Shown in pieces: positions 27,326 to 39,274 of a stretch of 64,000 bases of DNA; positions within the stretch are counted from its first letter, which is position 1; each line of letters starts with the position of its first letter. The notes under the pieces are model-generated. The model was given only the letters and a program-made list of their open reading frames with translations, was not told the origin of the DNA and ran no database searches. The position numbers and the translations under genes were made by a program. The DNA comes from Clavelina lepadiformis (Eukaryota; Chordata; Ascidiacea; Aplousobranchia; Clavelinidae): assembly GCF_947623445.1 (NCBI RefSeq), contig NC_135244.1:124001-188000 (forward strand), given 5' to 3'.

Positions 27326-29824
27326 GTCATTATTGTACGAGGTGCATAATACATTCAACTTGGTATTTTATTTCTTTGTTGCCTGATTATTTTGATTGGT
27401 AAAGTTTGTGTAGTGCAGCAGTGCTCACTAGGAACGAAACACGCCTTCTTAATTTTTTATTTGGAGTCAGATAGCTCTGTAATCAGTCTTTTGACCAAAT
27501 TCCACTGTTACCAGGAAGACTCCAGGAGCCACATACGCCACATTTCTGGCCCCTAAAGTCACAAGGGGAATAGGCTTTTTTATGTCTTCATTCCTTTTTG
27601 TTCATCGCATTTCTTTGTTTGCGATCACTTATTAGATATAACCAGTGTGATTGTGGCAAAAGAGGCGACAGGATTAGATTTTCTTTGTTCTCCAGAATGG
27701 TATTACACCGTAATACTGCAATAGATTAGCAAGCATTATTCTAATTGAGCAGCTTGTGTTCCTGCGCTGAGAAATTTTTTCCCTCGATATGGATTTTTAC
27801 GTTTAATTAATGACGTCATTTCTCAACGACGGAGCTCAAGGGACCTGTCAACAATAGTTCGAGCTGTTCGTAAAGTTCCTTTTACTTCATTCTGATTTGT
27901 GGGACAGTTACTTTAAGGGAAACAGTACTGGGATAATTTAAGCAAAATCTTAAAAGAAATGTTTACGGAATATTTTCTTTAATCGGTATACAGTGCAGGC
28001 ATTATACATATAAATTACACTAGGCTATTATAAATCATAGAATATACAGTTGATAAGCGGAATGGCTTATGGCAGTATGGCTATACATAGGCTAGGGCCC
28101 AAACAGTTTTCCCAGTGCGTCAAAGTGTATCCTGTAGCCTAGACGACCAGAAAAACATTTTGTTATGGGCCGATGGATCCCAGCCTGGGGCCCGCGAGTT
28201 GCACTTTAAATCCTCACCAACAGCCTGGCGCCCTAATCCTAACCCTACAGCCTAATATTAAATATCAATTATAATGTTGGGACACGACTGAAAAGTAGCT
28301 CACGACCTACATAATGGTGTTCACTGAAGCCTCAATTCTTTGTTTATTTTAAATCGGCTTCGTGAGTAAAATTTTCGGCAAGTATGTTAATGAATCTCGT
28401 TGCCACACGTTCCACTACATTATGCTGACATAGGTTGGGAATCCATGTACTACTCAACTGAGCAGAACTTTTATAATCCAATGCTCAGAACGCTTGTAAT
28501 TTAAAAAAGAATCATAGTGGGTCGACAATATTCATTGTTCAGTATCCGTAATCAAAAAAATCTTGCCAGCCAGACAGTAACTCTGAAAGGGTCTATTGAG
28601 GAACTGAAGCATAGCCAGGGCCTGGCTATATCAGTGAATCTCAAGATTTTTTTACATTGCTCCCTAACCAGACAGAGACATTATCATCGCAAACTGGAAA
28701 GTATGGCAGTTTTCGATGAGAAATCCTGGGTGCAAAGAGCCTCAATTTTTTGTGTATTTATTATAAATTTTGAATAAAAAATTTAGGCACACACATTAAT
28801 GAACGTCGTGCGTACAGCTGCCTCAACTACGGACATTATATCTTCTGAGCTTACATTAAATTCTCCTCACCCCAAGTTACAAAGATAACTGGACGATATT
28901 TTTATTAGGCCTTTGGCCTGCAAATAATACTGTAATTAAGTTGTTATTATCAGCTGCTTTGCTGCTTCAAAGCAGTCCTGCTTTCACTGACTGCTTCGAC
29001 ATAAAATTTGCATTGCTATCGTCTTGTCTCGCCATCTTCATTCTGAGGTTAGGTAGACGGGGAAAAGTATGTACAGCTTAAATGTTAATTTCAAATATCA
29101 TCGTAAATTTTGTACCATGTAAATATTTTGATTACTATTAGAGGTTGATTTGTGCCTAAGTTAGAGACGTCTGGCATCAAGTTTAATATCAGTTTTATTG
29201 CTTAATATGTTGGGAGATTAACTGAAAGCTTAGCAGCTGATAGCAATAGCATGCTTCTACCAACCGCCATTTACTGCTTTATTTAAGTGGTTACATCTGG
29301 CATATGAACTTTTTGTTGCACAACATGGGTTTTGGTTGTTCATTCATGTTTTGCTATTAAGACAAAGCGATTTCCTTCATTTTACCTCTGATCATGTCCA
29401 ACAGTACAACAGCCTTTACTGTACAATGCTGCATTCTTTTTTCTTACTTCAACTATGATTGTGCTTATCAACCTTCTTTTCATATTTGATGATAACGCCA
29501 AACATTATGACAGGTTAATAAGATGTCTTTTGCCTGTGCTTCCGGCTCTGTAGCTGTCAGGAGATTGCGAAGTATTTGAACATATCATTAGCAACTTGGA
29601 CCAAACATTTTATGCAATTAACCGATTTCATCTGTTTTCACATTTTAATGAATCTTGCCTCAGTGATGCTTCTGATTAAATTAATTTTTTATTGAATTTG
29701 TCCTCACTCTAGAACCAACAAAATTCCGATCTGATCAGCAGGAGTGAATCATTTTATATAATTGGTGTTATTCTTAAATTGATGGTAGACATTGCACGTA
29801 GTTGTGAAGTTTAGGTCTGGCAAG
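27326..29824. other. Intergenic and upstream flank of the MARVEL gene
   Basis: No gene is supported. A frame at 28517-28777 (+, 86 codons) has no domain. One TGACGTCA palindrome occurs at 27811. Confidence 0.35.
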
Positions 29825-32058
29825 ATGACAGATGTGTATGGGCTAAACGGTACGTCTAATTTTCGGGTCAAGTTTTGTACAATAACATTTAAGCTTTATG
29901 TGAACATTCGTAAATTTTCATGGAATGTATTGTTTTCTTGCCACTGTGACATCATAATGACTTCTTTTAAATCTCAACAAATAAAGCTTCGCACCCTGCA
30001 AGAGAGAGACGCAGCAGAGCTCGAGGATTCTGCTCATGCGATGGAAATTATGCAAAATCTCTGCAGGGAATATGCAAGATAACCTCAGTTGTGAGTGCAG
30101 CATGAGTTGCGATGAAATAAAATGTGTATTCAACTTATGTCATAATATATGTTTATTGCAGTTTATTGCACTTCTGACCTTCATAATAATTGGTGCATCC
30201 CCTTACTGGAGAACTTTATTTGTGATTGACGGTGTGACCTGGCCATTTCACATCGTCATGCTGTTCACGATATGCGTGTTCCTCGCCACACTCTGCATGT
30301 ACGCCATCTTCCTCAGCGGCCAGCACCTGAACTACGCCCACATTGCGTGGCCCACTGTCGTACGTCAAATGTTGTCGGCTGCCCCATCATTTCCGCGATA
30401 AAAACATCCCATTTGATCTCCAGGAGCTTTACTTCAACATCGCGATGTTCTTCTCGACCCTGTTTGCTGCCATCTTGGAAGCCACGAATGTGTGGAGGTG
30501 GGACATGGGGAGAGGACTCACCGCATCTCAGTTAACTGGAGGAGTAGGAAGCAACGGATTTAATGGATGTGAATATCACAATTTTCAATGGGTGCGGTTA
30601 CCAGTGTTGTGTGCTTGCTAATCCTTCCTTTTGAATACTTTACAGTGGGGAATTATGGGTATCAGAGTGGGCTCACATTCAGCCAGTCGTTGGATTATGG
30701 CTCCTACTGCACTCGATACCCTCGTGACTGCTCTGATTACTTTTCACTCATGTTGGGACATAATTCCTACTACGGGAACCACATATTCGCCACGGTAAGT
30801 TGAATGAGTTGAGTTGACGGAAACCTTTCTTGACTCGTGCTCCTCCACCAGATTCTGCTCTTCCTGCTGCTCATATCGTACGCAGTTTCAACATTCTTCT
30901 CACATCGAACGTGGAAAGTGTTCAAGCGTGACATGACAAATGGGAAAGTGTCTCTGAAGCCTTCAAAGTGGGCGAGGTTGCGGTTCAGAATGTCCGAGAT
31001 AAAGAAGCCCAATCTACCAGCATTGAACATTCGAGAACGGTTCGTGCAACTCCGTGAGCTTTCTCGCATAAGTTCTCATTTATTTAGTTTAGGAGCATTG
31101 CAGGGTTGACAAGTTGTTGGGTCGGAACGAGGTCGATGAATCTGCCGGTGATGACATCGACTTTCAACCTGTTCCAACCAATGAGAGCACAGATAAGGAC
31201 AGACACAAGGATGACCAGTCAGTGCACGCCAGGTACAAATTGCACGCTGTTGAAATACTCCACAAAACCGGTCAGTCCAGTTTGGTGCAATGCAAGTTTA
31301 GCTGAAAACTTGTGCTGCTAAACAAAGAAAATTGTTGCGTTGAATGACTTGTGAGATGCCGCACATCAGCATAATAGACGGCCATGATTATTTTACGCTC
31401 ATAACCTGATTATTTTAACAACCGATTTAGTATTGCTGCTTTACGTTCTACATCCTTAAACAGATATCATTTGCTTGTATTATGCCTGGATTGCAGCCCC
31501 AGTAATGGAGGGTTAACAACCAACCAAGTTTCAAATTACCACAGCACAGATCAGTTTTATGACGTAATAATAAGATATAATCGGCTTGCTGGTCAATATT
31601 GGTCACTTGTTGGACTTCTTGTTCCAGCTCAGTGTACAGCGACGGGAAGAAGTCGCGACACTCCAGCCATTATCCAGACAGAAGGTCAAGGTCATCGTCA
31701 GGGAGCAACAGGAGGGGAGATCGGGGCTCAAACAGGGACGATAGGTCACACAGGTAGGTCCCTATCATGCGTTCTACCAGCAGCTGTCTGACAACTTCAA
31801 TGCACGCAGGTCCCACAAATCCGGAATGTCCTCGGCCAGATCTGAGCGCAGAAGGAGTGACAAAGAAAGCGAAAGTTCGAGCCGACGTCGCGAGAAGTCT
31901 CCCGCTCCAATTGTGAGTGAAACACTTCCCTATTATTACGTCACACAGTATAGGAGACGAATGATAAATGTGTTTGTCAGGTGGTGGACATGAAGAAAGT
32001 TTCGAAGGACGACAGCAGCGAAGGAAATTTATCGCCTGTCGCCTCAGTCATGATTTGA
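29825..32058 (+). CDS. MARVEL-domain four-pass membrane protein with RS-rich tail
   Basis: Ten-exon model, all phases joining, 414 residues: 29825-29849, 29987-30090, 30162-30359, 30424-30568, 30646-30794, 30852-31039, 31104-31232, 31628-31753, 31810-31912, 31981-32058. The segment GNYAKSLQGICKITSVFIAL just before helix 1 is typical of MARVEL/CKLF-like proteins. Four hydrophobic helices follow: FIALLTFIIIGA, FHIVMLFTICVFLATLCMY, LYFNIAMFFSTLFAAILEA and ILLFLLLISYAVSTFF, with a Cys/Tyr-rich loop between helices 3 and 4. After helix 4 comes a long cytosolic tail, acidic first, then strongly Arg/Ser-rich across exons 8-9, ending SVMI, a possible PDZ ligand. The family suggests membrane apposition or trafficking, but substrate and partners are unknown. 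Exon 1 (eight codons) is the weakest part of the model. It converges on RAD54L, 440 bp apart. Confidence 0.7.
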
Positions 32059-32455
32059 ACTCGTTGTAGAAGTGATTTGCACAGAAACAAGTTCTAAAGT
32101 GAGAAGCAAGCACACACCACAGAGTTATTACTCTAAGCATACTGCAAAACTCTACTCTCAAACACTTGCATGATATACATTGTGATGTCATAATTGACGG
32201 CAAGTTTGTTTCATTTTGCTTCAGCGCATTTTATTCTTTTTTGTCCAGGTCCTAGGGGCGACGTTTTAAAACCATCCCGTCATACCTGCGGTACTTAGTT
32301 GCACATTCATATATTGCTTTCCCAGTAGTTACCTAGCTGTACAATCCATATATCCTTAGGTGCACTTTTCTACAACAATCTGTATATATTGCAGTTTTCT
32401 ATAACTTCTGCCTGTTTTTATCTTTTTAAGAAATCACTGAATTTATGTGACAATG

Positions 32456-32510
32456 TATTAGGTAGTGTCTCACACCGTCAATATATTAGGTAGTGTCTCA
32501 CACCGTCAAT
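32456..32510. repeat. 27-bp direct duplication across the RAD54L stop codon
   Basis: The unit TATTAGGTAGTGTCTCACAC plus CGTCAAT occurs at 32456-32482 and again at 32484-32510. The right copy holds the last RAD54L codons (Leu-Thr-Val) and the stop. The left copy lies in its 3' untranslated region. Confidence 0.95.
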
Positions 32511-35500
32511 CTCTGCTCCTCGTGAGAAATTTGAGAAAACGCAAAAGTAGCTCCAGATTGTTTCCATATCTGACGTAACAAAGGGTCAGCGATATCTTTT
32601 GTCTTGTAACAATGAAACCAGTCCGATAAATCTGAATTACGGTCCGCGTCTGCCGGTGGAGGGCGCACTTGAATGCTATTGACACACCTAGGGACATCAT
32701 ATATACACAGTGAATGATTCAATTCGCATCTTACACATAAAAATATTATTGCACTCGGGATTATCCTACCTGGCACATTTCAGACTTTGATGAGTCGTGC
32801 TCGCCATTACGTCATCTCCTATCTCTGAGAAAAGGTTGCGCAATTGATCACGTGAGAAATGACGCGCGACGTCTTCTTCCTGGTCAACCACGCACGATGA
32901 GAGCGCCTTCTTGTGGGCTTGCCGCTGAAATATTTTTTCTTCAATGGACCCGGTGGCCAGGAGCCTTCATAGAGATAACAGCGTCACTAAGTGGCCAGCT
33001 AAGAGCTCAGACGCAATCACCGACCTGTATATGAAGCAGGGCTTCTTCTGTCCATCCCTCCATACCCTCGCCATCGCCTGTTCGTCATTGGCTGGGTTCC
33101 AATCAGGGTCAAACATCACCAGACGATTTGCACCAATCAGGTTCAAACCGCATCTATTATGACAAAAACAATCGTCCCAGCAAGTCACCACAAAACATTT
33201 TTGAAGATAGAACGGACCCTCCGGCCTTGCTGCTGAGCATGAAGATGAACTCCGGACTCGTAGGATTGTTGAATTTGTCAACAACTTTCGCTCGTTTCTT
33301 GATCGTCATCGAACCGTCGAGGCGGACAAACAAATATCTTCAACATAAGTTTTGCATTGAAACTTAGTTCTGCGATAGATCTGTCTCACAAACCAACCTG
33401 CGTGAACGGCAAAGTTTTTCACAAAGATCGAGGGTTTGAGTGTAATTTGAAACGAGGACAATTTTGTCGTCGGTCGTTGATCGAATCATAGCCAGGAGAT
33501 AATCAACCAACATCAGCTTTCCCGACAACTCAGGCTAAAAAACGTCAAAACATCAAAGTAGACTTGCTTAGTATTTGCAAAACTATTACTGTATTTTCCT
33601 ATGAACAAAATTGACATTATTTTCCTATTTCTTCAGTATGTGGCTCATCACCATAAAAAGCGTGAGACTCACCGTCCAGTCATGCTGATGTTTTCGCAAG
33701 ATCAGTTCTAACAAAAACTGTTGGACCTGATTTCTATGGTTGTTACAGGTAGCAAATCTAATTACAGTTCATTCATTTTGCTTGTTCGATTAGCTTTGTT
33801 TAATAGATATCTCAGACAACACAACTTGAGATATGTGAAAACCGAAGCATACAACAGGACATGAAAAAAATCAAGGATAAGACAGATTTTGAATTTTAGA
33901 CTTAACAATGCAAACCTGTTAATAACTGCATGTGGTACATCAGCTAAATTACAATATATGCACACGAACAATCCGCTGTGCGCATTAATTTTTTATAAGC
34001 ACCGCTTTCGTTTTACGTCTTTAAAGCTCATAGATCACGACTCATATATGCATTCCGACAAACGCCGGGACAAGTCCCGAGTGGCGAACCATTGAAAAGT
34101 CAAGCTGCGTGTGAAAGCCTATAGCAGGGGTGGGCAAACTTGTTCAATGAAAGAGTCACTTGCGGAAAACCATAAACACCAGCGAGCCGCAAAATCAGTA
34201 ATGTTTGTCAATTTGGTTATTATATTATTAGTAGTCAGTTTGGGATATTACTTTTCAGCTAGAAGACATAAAAAACTTACTAAAAAACTTGTCGCGAGGC
34301 GCACTTTGCCCACCTTTGTCATAGAGTATTGAGTCTATACCTGAAAACGATGTCGGATTCTATGTCTAGTGTTACGTCATAAACGAAATGCTGGCCTAAA
34401 TAAAAAAAAAGAAAACAAGAGAAACGTTCATAAACGGTACTCTTGGTAGCCTTTGCAATTTTTTTTGAATTTTACGATTCGACTAGAAGAGCCACAAAAA
34501 ACATGCCGCCGAGCCGCAGTTTGCCCACCACTGGCCTATAGCCTATGATATGAGTCTACAACGTTAAAAGTTACTAAACGAGAATAACCTAGTTAGAGTT
34601 TGATAAAAGAAATTTAAATAGGTCTATTTTAGGCTTGAAAGTAACTTACAATGGTACGGTACCCTAGTTACTGAACTACCAGTAGACGGATATACAGAGT
34701 ACAGACCATATCCATACAACTGTTTTTTTAGTTACAATATTGTGGAGAAATTGTAGGTATGGAATCTACCAAAATATAAACAAATTTCTAAAATAAACTG
34801 GTTTACAATATTGAAAAAACCAACAAAAAGAAGTCTGCATTGTAAAATATGGGCAAAACAGTTGATTGTCCTCAAAAAGTGTCACGTGACTGACATCTTC
34901 ATTCAAGCATCTTTAGTGTGCAATTGGTCTATTAGAGTGAATGTGATGCTTTTTGGGTGCTTTCTGTGTGAGCTACGCATAGATACCTGAACGTTAACCT
35001 GCTGTGAAGGATTACTTGAAAAGGTTTGGACATGAAAATTTTTTGAGCAGACAAAACGATATAAAAGACACATCGGAGTGATGGTGAAGGCGCCAAACGG
35101 TTGCTTTGCTAAGCTGACTCCAATCAAACATTGCGTTTCAGTCTTACCAGGGACACCAAGATGTAAGAAATTTTGCCAAATGTATTGTTAAGCTGTTCCT
35201 GCTGCTGTCTAGCGGTCAGGATGGCGAACACTACATGCTTTCCTGTACAGTATAAAAACGTACGACAAGTTGATGCTTGGTTGCTGCGGCATGACTGGTG
35301 AGGATAAGAAATGATTCACTTTTTTACCGCAGTTGCATCAAAATGAACAGACAATGACTGTGAAACGTTTAATACATTCCCTAGACAAAAACGCGCTGTA
35401 ACAAAGCAGCCTGAAGTAGTCACACTGTGTGCAACAAACTGGATACAATGCATGTGTTTTGTTGCTTTTGCATTGAAATATTTTGCAAATGTGGCCAGTG

Positions 35501-38013
35501 ACTGCATTTTTACTCCTAGCATGGCCACGATCAGATGCCAACCCAACATTTAATCAATTCGTTGTTACATTACCAGCAAGCTTTTCAAGTTCTTGATTAA
35601 TATGATTGCAAAACTCGAAAACAAACTGCGGCGCAACCATGAGCTCATGGAGCAAAAAATAAGCAAAAATGAAAATAGGGGAATCAGGTTTGATGTGAAT
35701 AGTGAATAAGAATCAATTTCATTACATTTTGCAGAAAAGCATCTTGTAAAAGGATCAGATGTTCTTTCGTATGGAAAATTAGGGGAATTTCTATTTTGTC
35801 AAGTGAAACTTTTTGTTATGTGTTAAGCACAACATTGACACAATTTTACTTTTGTTAAAAGAAATTTTCTGCAAAAAAAAGCCATTCATAGCGCAGCACA
35901 TCACAAACAGCATTTTTAAGCACCTGGATCTCTTTTCCACTGAACGTTGATGGGAATAAATCAAGAATTTCTCGAAAAGCGTCATCTTTTGAGACACAAT
36001 CCTCATAAATTAGGCTTGGATGGTTGCAGAGCTTTAACAAACAATGCAAGTGGGAATTGGTGATGTGACGTCGCATTTAATCAAAGAATTTGAGGCATAA
36101 CAAACTTTTTTAAGTTGAGTAATTGCTGAAAGGCCGCGCGCACTTAATCCATTGCCAGACTTCCCAGGAAAGTCCTGTTTTCTCACGTAAGCGTTGTATA
36201 GTTGTCGCTGAATTGAAGTCAAGGGACAGCAAATTATGAGCTCTGTCTTCACTGGTAGATACCTTCATGACATGTTTGTAAAATCCCCGGTTTATGTTTG
36301 TTGAAAATGTTTATAATTGGAAATAATAAATTGACAAACTTGGACAAAATATCGGAAGTCCTCCTGATAATGCATCTGTTGACCAAACTCAGTAGTTCTC
36401 TTAACTTCTCCTCACCAGCTGCCTTCTGCTTATCACTTGCGCCTGAGTCACGACCACGAAGAATAGGAAGCTCAAACCTAATCGAAACATCACGTTACAA
36501 GTAAGATTTCTATGTCCACACAACCGACACTCACTTTTTCTTAAACTCAGCTGCATTTCCGAGCATTCCTGTGTTGACGAAATGGATCAAGCTGAAATAT
36601 TCGAGGAGATCATTTTGAATGGGAGTTCCCGAGAGCAACACCCGTCTCTCACAGCTCACTTTGCTCAATGCTGAGTACGTCTGATTTTCACAATTTTTCA
36701 ACCTGCAATAAAAACCAGGTTGATGGTTTGTGGAATCGAGAAAGCACAGAAATGTAGGAACCTGTGTCCTTCATCGCAGATGATGAGCCCAATCTTCCCT
36801 TTATGCAGAACAGTGCTATGAAGTCTGAATGTCTCATACGAGATGAACAGAATTGGAGTGAAAACTCTTCTGCCTCTGTCATTCATAAATTGCTCCAGTT
36901 TGCTAAATTAAAAAGTTCTAAATCATTGAAATTTACGTTGCACATTTATTCTCAAATTCTTAGGTAACAACAATAAATGATTTTGATGTGAGCTCACCGA
37001 TCAATCTCATCTTTTGATCCAGAGTCAATGGCAAGGGTGTGTACTCGATGACTCAACCATTTACTGACTTCCTTCTCCCAATTCTTAACCAAACTTGAAG
37101 GAGAAACAACAACAGCTTTGTCTATAATTGGTTTTATTTGTGGACCCTGCACATTCAATGAAATGCTTAACTCGAAACCATCCTTGACTACGTCTAACAA
37201 AAAAGTCAAACCTGCTTAAGCAAGGTCCAGATGAGGGTTATGCATTGTAGAGTTTTCCCCAACCCCATTTCATCAGCCATTATACAACCATGAGCCCCCT
37301 TAACCCTTTCGCCAGTAACACAGTCGTAAAGAAATTTGACACCTTCTCTTTGGTGAGGCCTCAAGACCTAGAACAGAGTTTTAAATTATATTTAGCTCAC
37401 TACTCCACTAAAACAGTTCAGAAGAACAAAGAAAATTTGGACAAAAGTTATTAAACAACTTAAAGCTTTTCAAAATTAATGCAAAATGTTTCCAGACGAA
37501 AGTTTAAAGTGCTTGGCCACTGTACATGTCATAATGCAAAAACAACCAATAATAACCAGCCTTAGAAAGGACAGGGTCAACAACAACGTGTACTGGTATC
37601 TGTGACTTTTCCATCTTCAGGACTTCATGAGTTGAAATGTCCGGGGGAGAGAAGAGAACAAGCGCATCCTCCTCAAATGGATCGTGAAGTGGTTTCCGTA
37701 GCAACTGCCTCCTGATGCCCAAACCTCTTCCTTGTAAAAAACCTCCCTTGTAATGTGGGAGAGGAATTTTAAAGGGTTTTGATAAAATTTGTTTGATGAA
37801 TCTCTCATGGCAAGTGGAAGCGGAGTCTGGGTGTGAAGACAATGACTTTACGGACTCAACAATGTCTTCATTGTTAGATAATAATTGCAGGGGCTCTCGG
37901 AATGATGATCGATAAATGTCTGGAGAATAAAAACGTTTTTCTTTTTTTTTCTCCTCCTCTGGTTCACTTCTACGACGCTTTGCGATTTGGCTTGGCGCCA
38001 AACTCCTTCTCAT
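32498..38013 (-). CDS. RAD54L: DNA repair and recombination ATPase RAD54-like
   Basis: SWI2/SNF2 double-strand DNA translocase that works with RAD51 in homologous recombination in the nucleus. Thirteen exons: 38013-37561, 37367-37212, 37146-36998, 36902-36762, 36702-36535, 36477-36340, 36262-36106, 36031-35924, 33534-33398, 33337-33218, 33153-33025, 32964-32770, 32687-32498. The 746 codons match human RAD54L (747) almost exactly. The start [14 protein letters not shown] is the conserved N-terminus. Visible motifs are Walker A DEMGLGKT, motif II ICDEGH, motif [16 protein letters not shown], the helicase C-lobe [20 protein letters not shown] and motif [12 protein letters not shown]. Intron 1 appears to use a GC donor (AAG then GCTGGT). 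Intron 6 and several others have weak GTTTGT donors. Intron 8 (33535-35923) is expanded by a MITE. The C-terminal codons are duplicated into the 3' UTR. Confidence 0.96.
34125..34533. mobile_element. 409-bp hAT MITE in RAD54L intron 8
   Basis: Termini CAGGGGTGGGCAAACTTG and (inverted) CAGTGGTGGGCAAACTGC with a perfect duplication GCCTATAG (34117-34124, 34534-34541). The segment around 34390-34480 is nearly identical to 44660-44750, showing the same family in the lectin intron. No coding capacity. Confidence 0.92.
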
Positions 38014-39274
38014 TATGAGAAAAATCAGACTTTCCACTATGTGCCTATGGCGCGTATATGTTAGGCTGCAGCCTATACCGGTATTGCGTGGGCACTCACA
38101 GACATAGGCTTAGGCGTGTAGTATGCAATAGCTCTCTGGCCTGCCAACCGTGTTAAAATTAGAATTGTTTGGCTTTTAAGGAGATTCAGTGGCTAAAATC
38201 CAAATAACTTTTTACATGTAGGCTACACTGAAACGTGAAACACCCCAATGCAGTTGAAAACATCAAAAAATCTCCAGAACTGGACAAATTTCTTCAACAC
38301 TGCCGCCAATTTCTATGTAAATTTTATTGTTGCTGTGCATCACATAGAAATTCTATTTTTCAAATTTCTTCTCGATAGTGTCACTTGCTTATGACACAGG
38401 GAGGAAGAAGTGTTCTTTTTGCGGTTAGGTTATTGAAAGAACTATTTCGTACCGGTAATATACTTGTTTGCATTTAGTTCTGCAAAAACCATTATCTGAT
38501 AAGGCTCGTTGTTCTGAAGCGTCCCGGTTTTCAATCACAAAAAATAGTAAGTCTAGACAAAAAGAAAGAAACATTTAAAACTAAGAAGAAGTGAGAAGGC
38601 ATGTATGATATCAATGCTAATCGATTGCGTCATTAGCGAACTCGCATCTACTGTTATGTGGTAGAGATGAGCTTATTCCCATTTGAATGTTAATATTTCT
38701 TCTATTGACTCTCCTCATTCCAAAGCAGACGCCAAATTTCCATTAATCAATCTCGTTTAAACAACTCATCACCATAGCAAGTTACATCCTAATAAACTGA
38801 TCAGGCCAGAAGCCAACTTTGACGTATAAGGACACAGACCGTTTCAAGGCGCACAAACGGTGCCGAATCCAATCTAATCTGAACTGGTCTAGAAAATCTT
38901 TTAAAAACTCTTTTGTCAAGCTCTTTGCTGTTAATAGAAACAAGTTTGTAAATAATTGCATAAACGATGCAATTTTACGCTTGTTCGTTGTTTAAACTTC
39001 TTGCTCTTTTTAGCGTCGTGAGCGGGTCGTATCATATCATATATCATATCATACATCATATCATATATATCATGGATTGATTTAAACTTCCTGCTTTCCT
39101 GTTCGTCGTTGCATTGTCGTGTAATAATTTGCTCTGTGATAAAAACATCCAACAAGACTGTTCTTGGACAAGATGTCCATGATGTCACCAATGACGTCAC
39201 CACAATACTCGAGTAAGTAAAGAAAAGTTTTGTAATGTTACATAGCTGACAAATAAACATATTGTGACGTCATT
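38014..39274. other. Spacer between RAD54L start and DMRT end
   Basis: This region should contain the RAD54L promoter and the DMRT 3' UTR. No core promoter motif is clear. A TCATA/ATATC-rich simple repeat lies at 39031-39074, and two TGACGTCA palindromes at 39192 and 39264. Confidence 0.4.
39031..39074. repeat. ATCAT/ATATC simple repeat
   Basis: Imperfect tandem pentamers and hexamers built from ATCAT and ATATC, about 44 bp. Confidence 0.85.
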
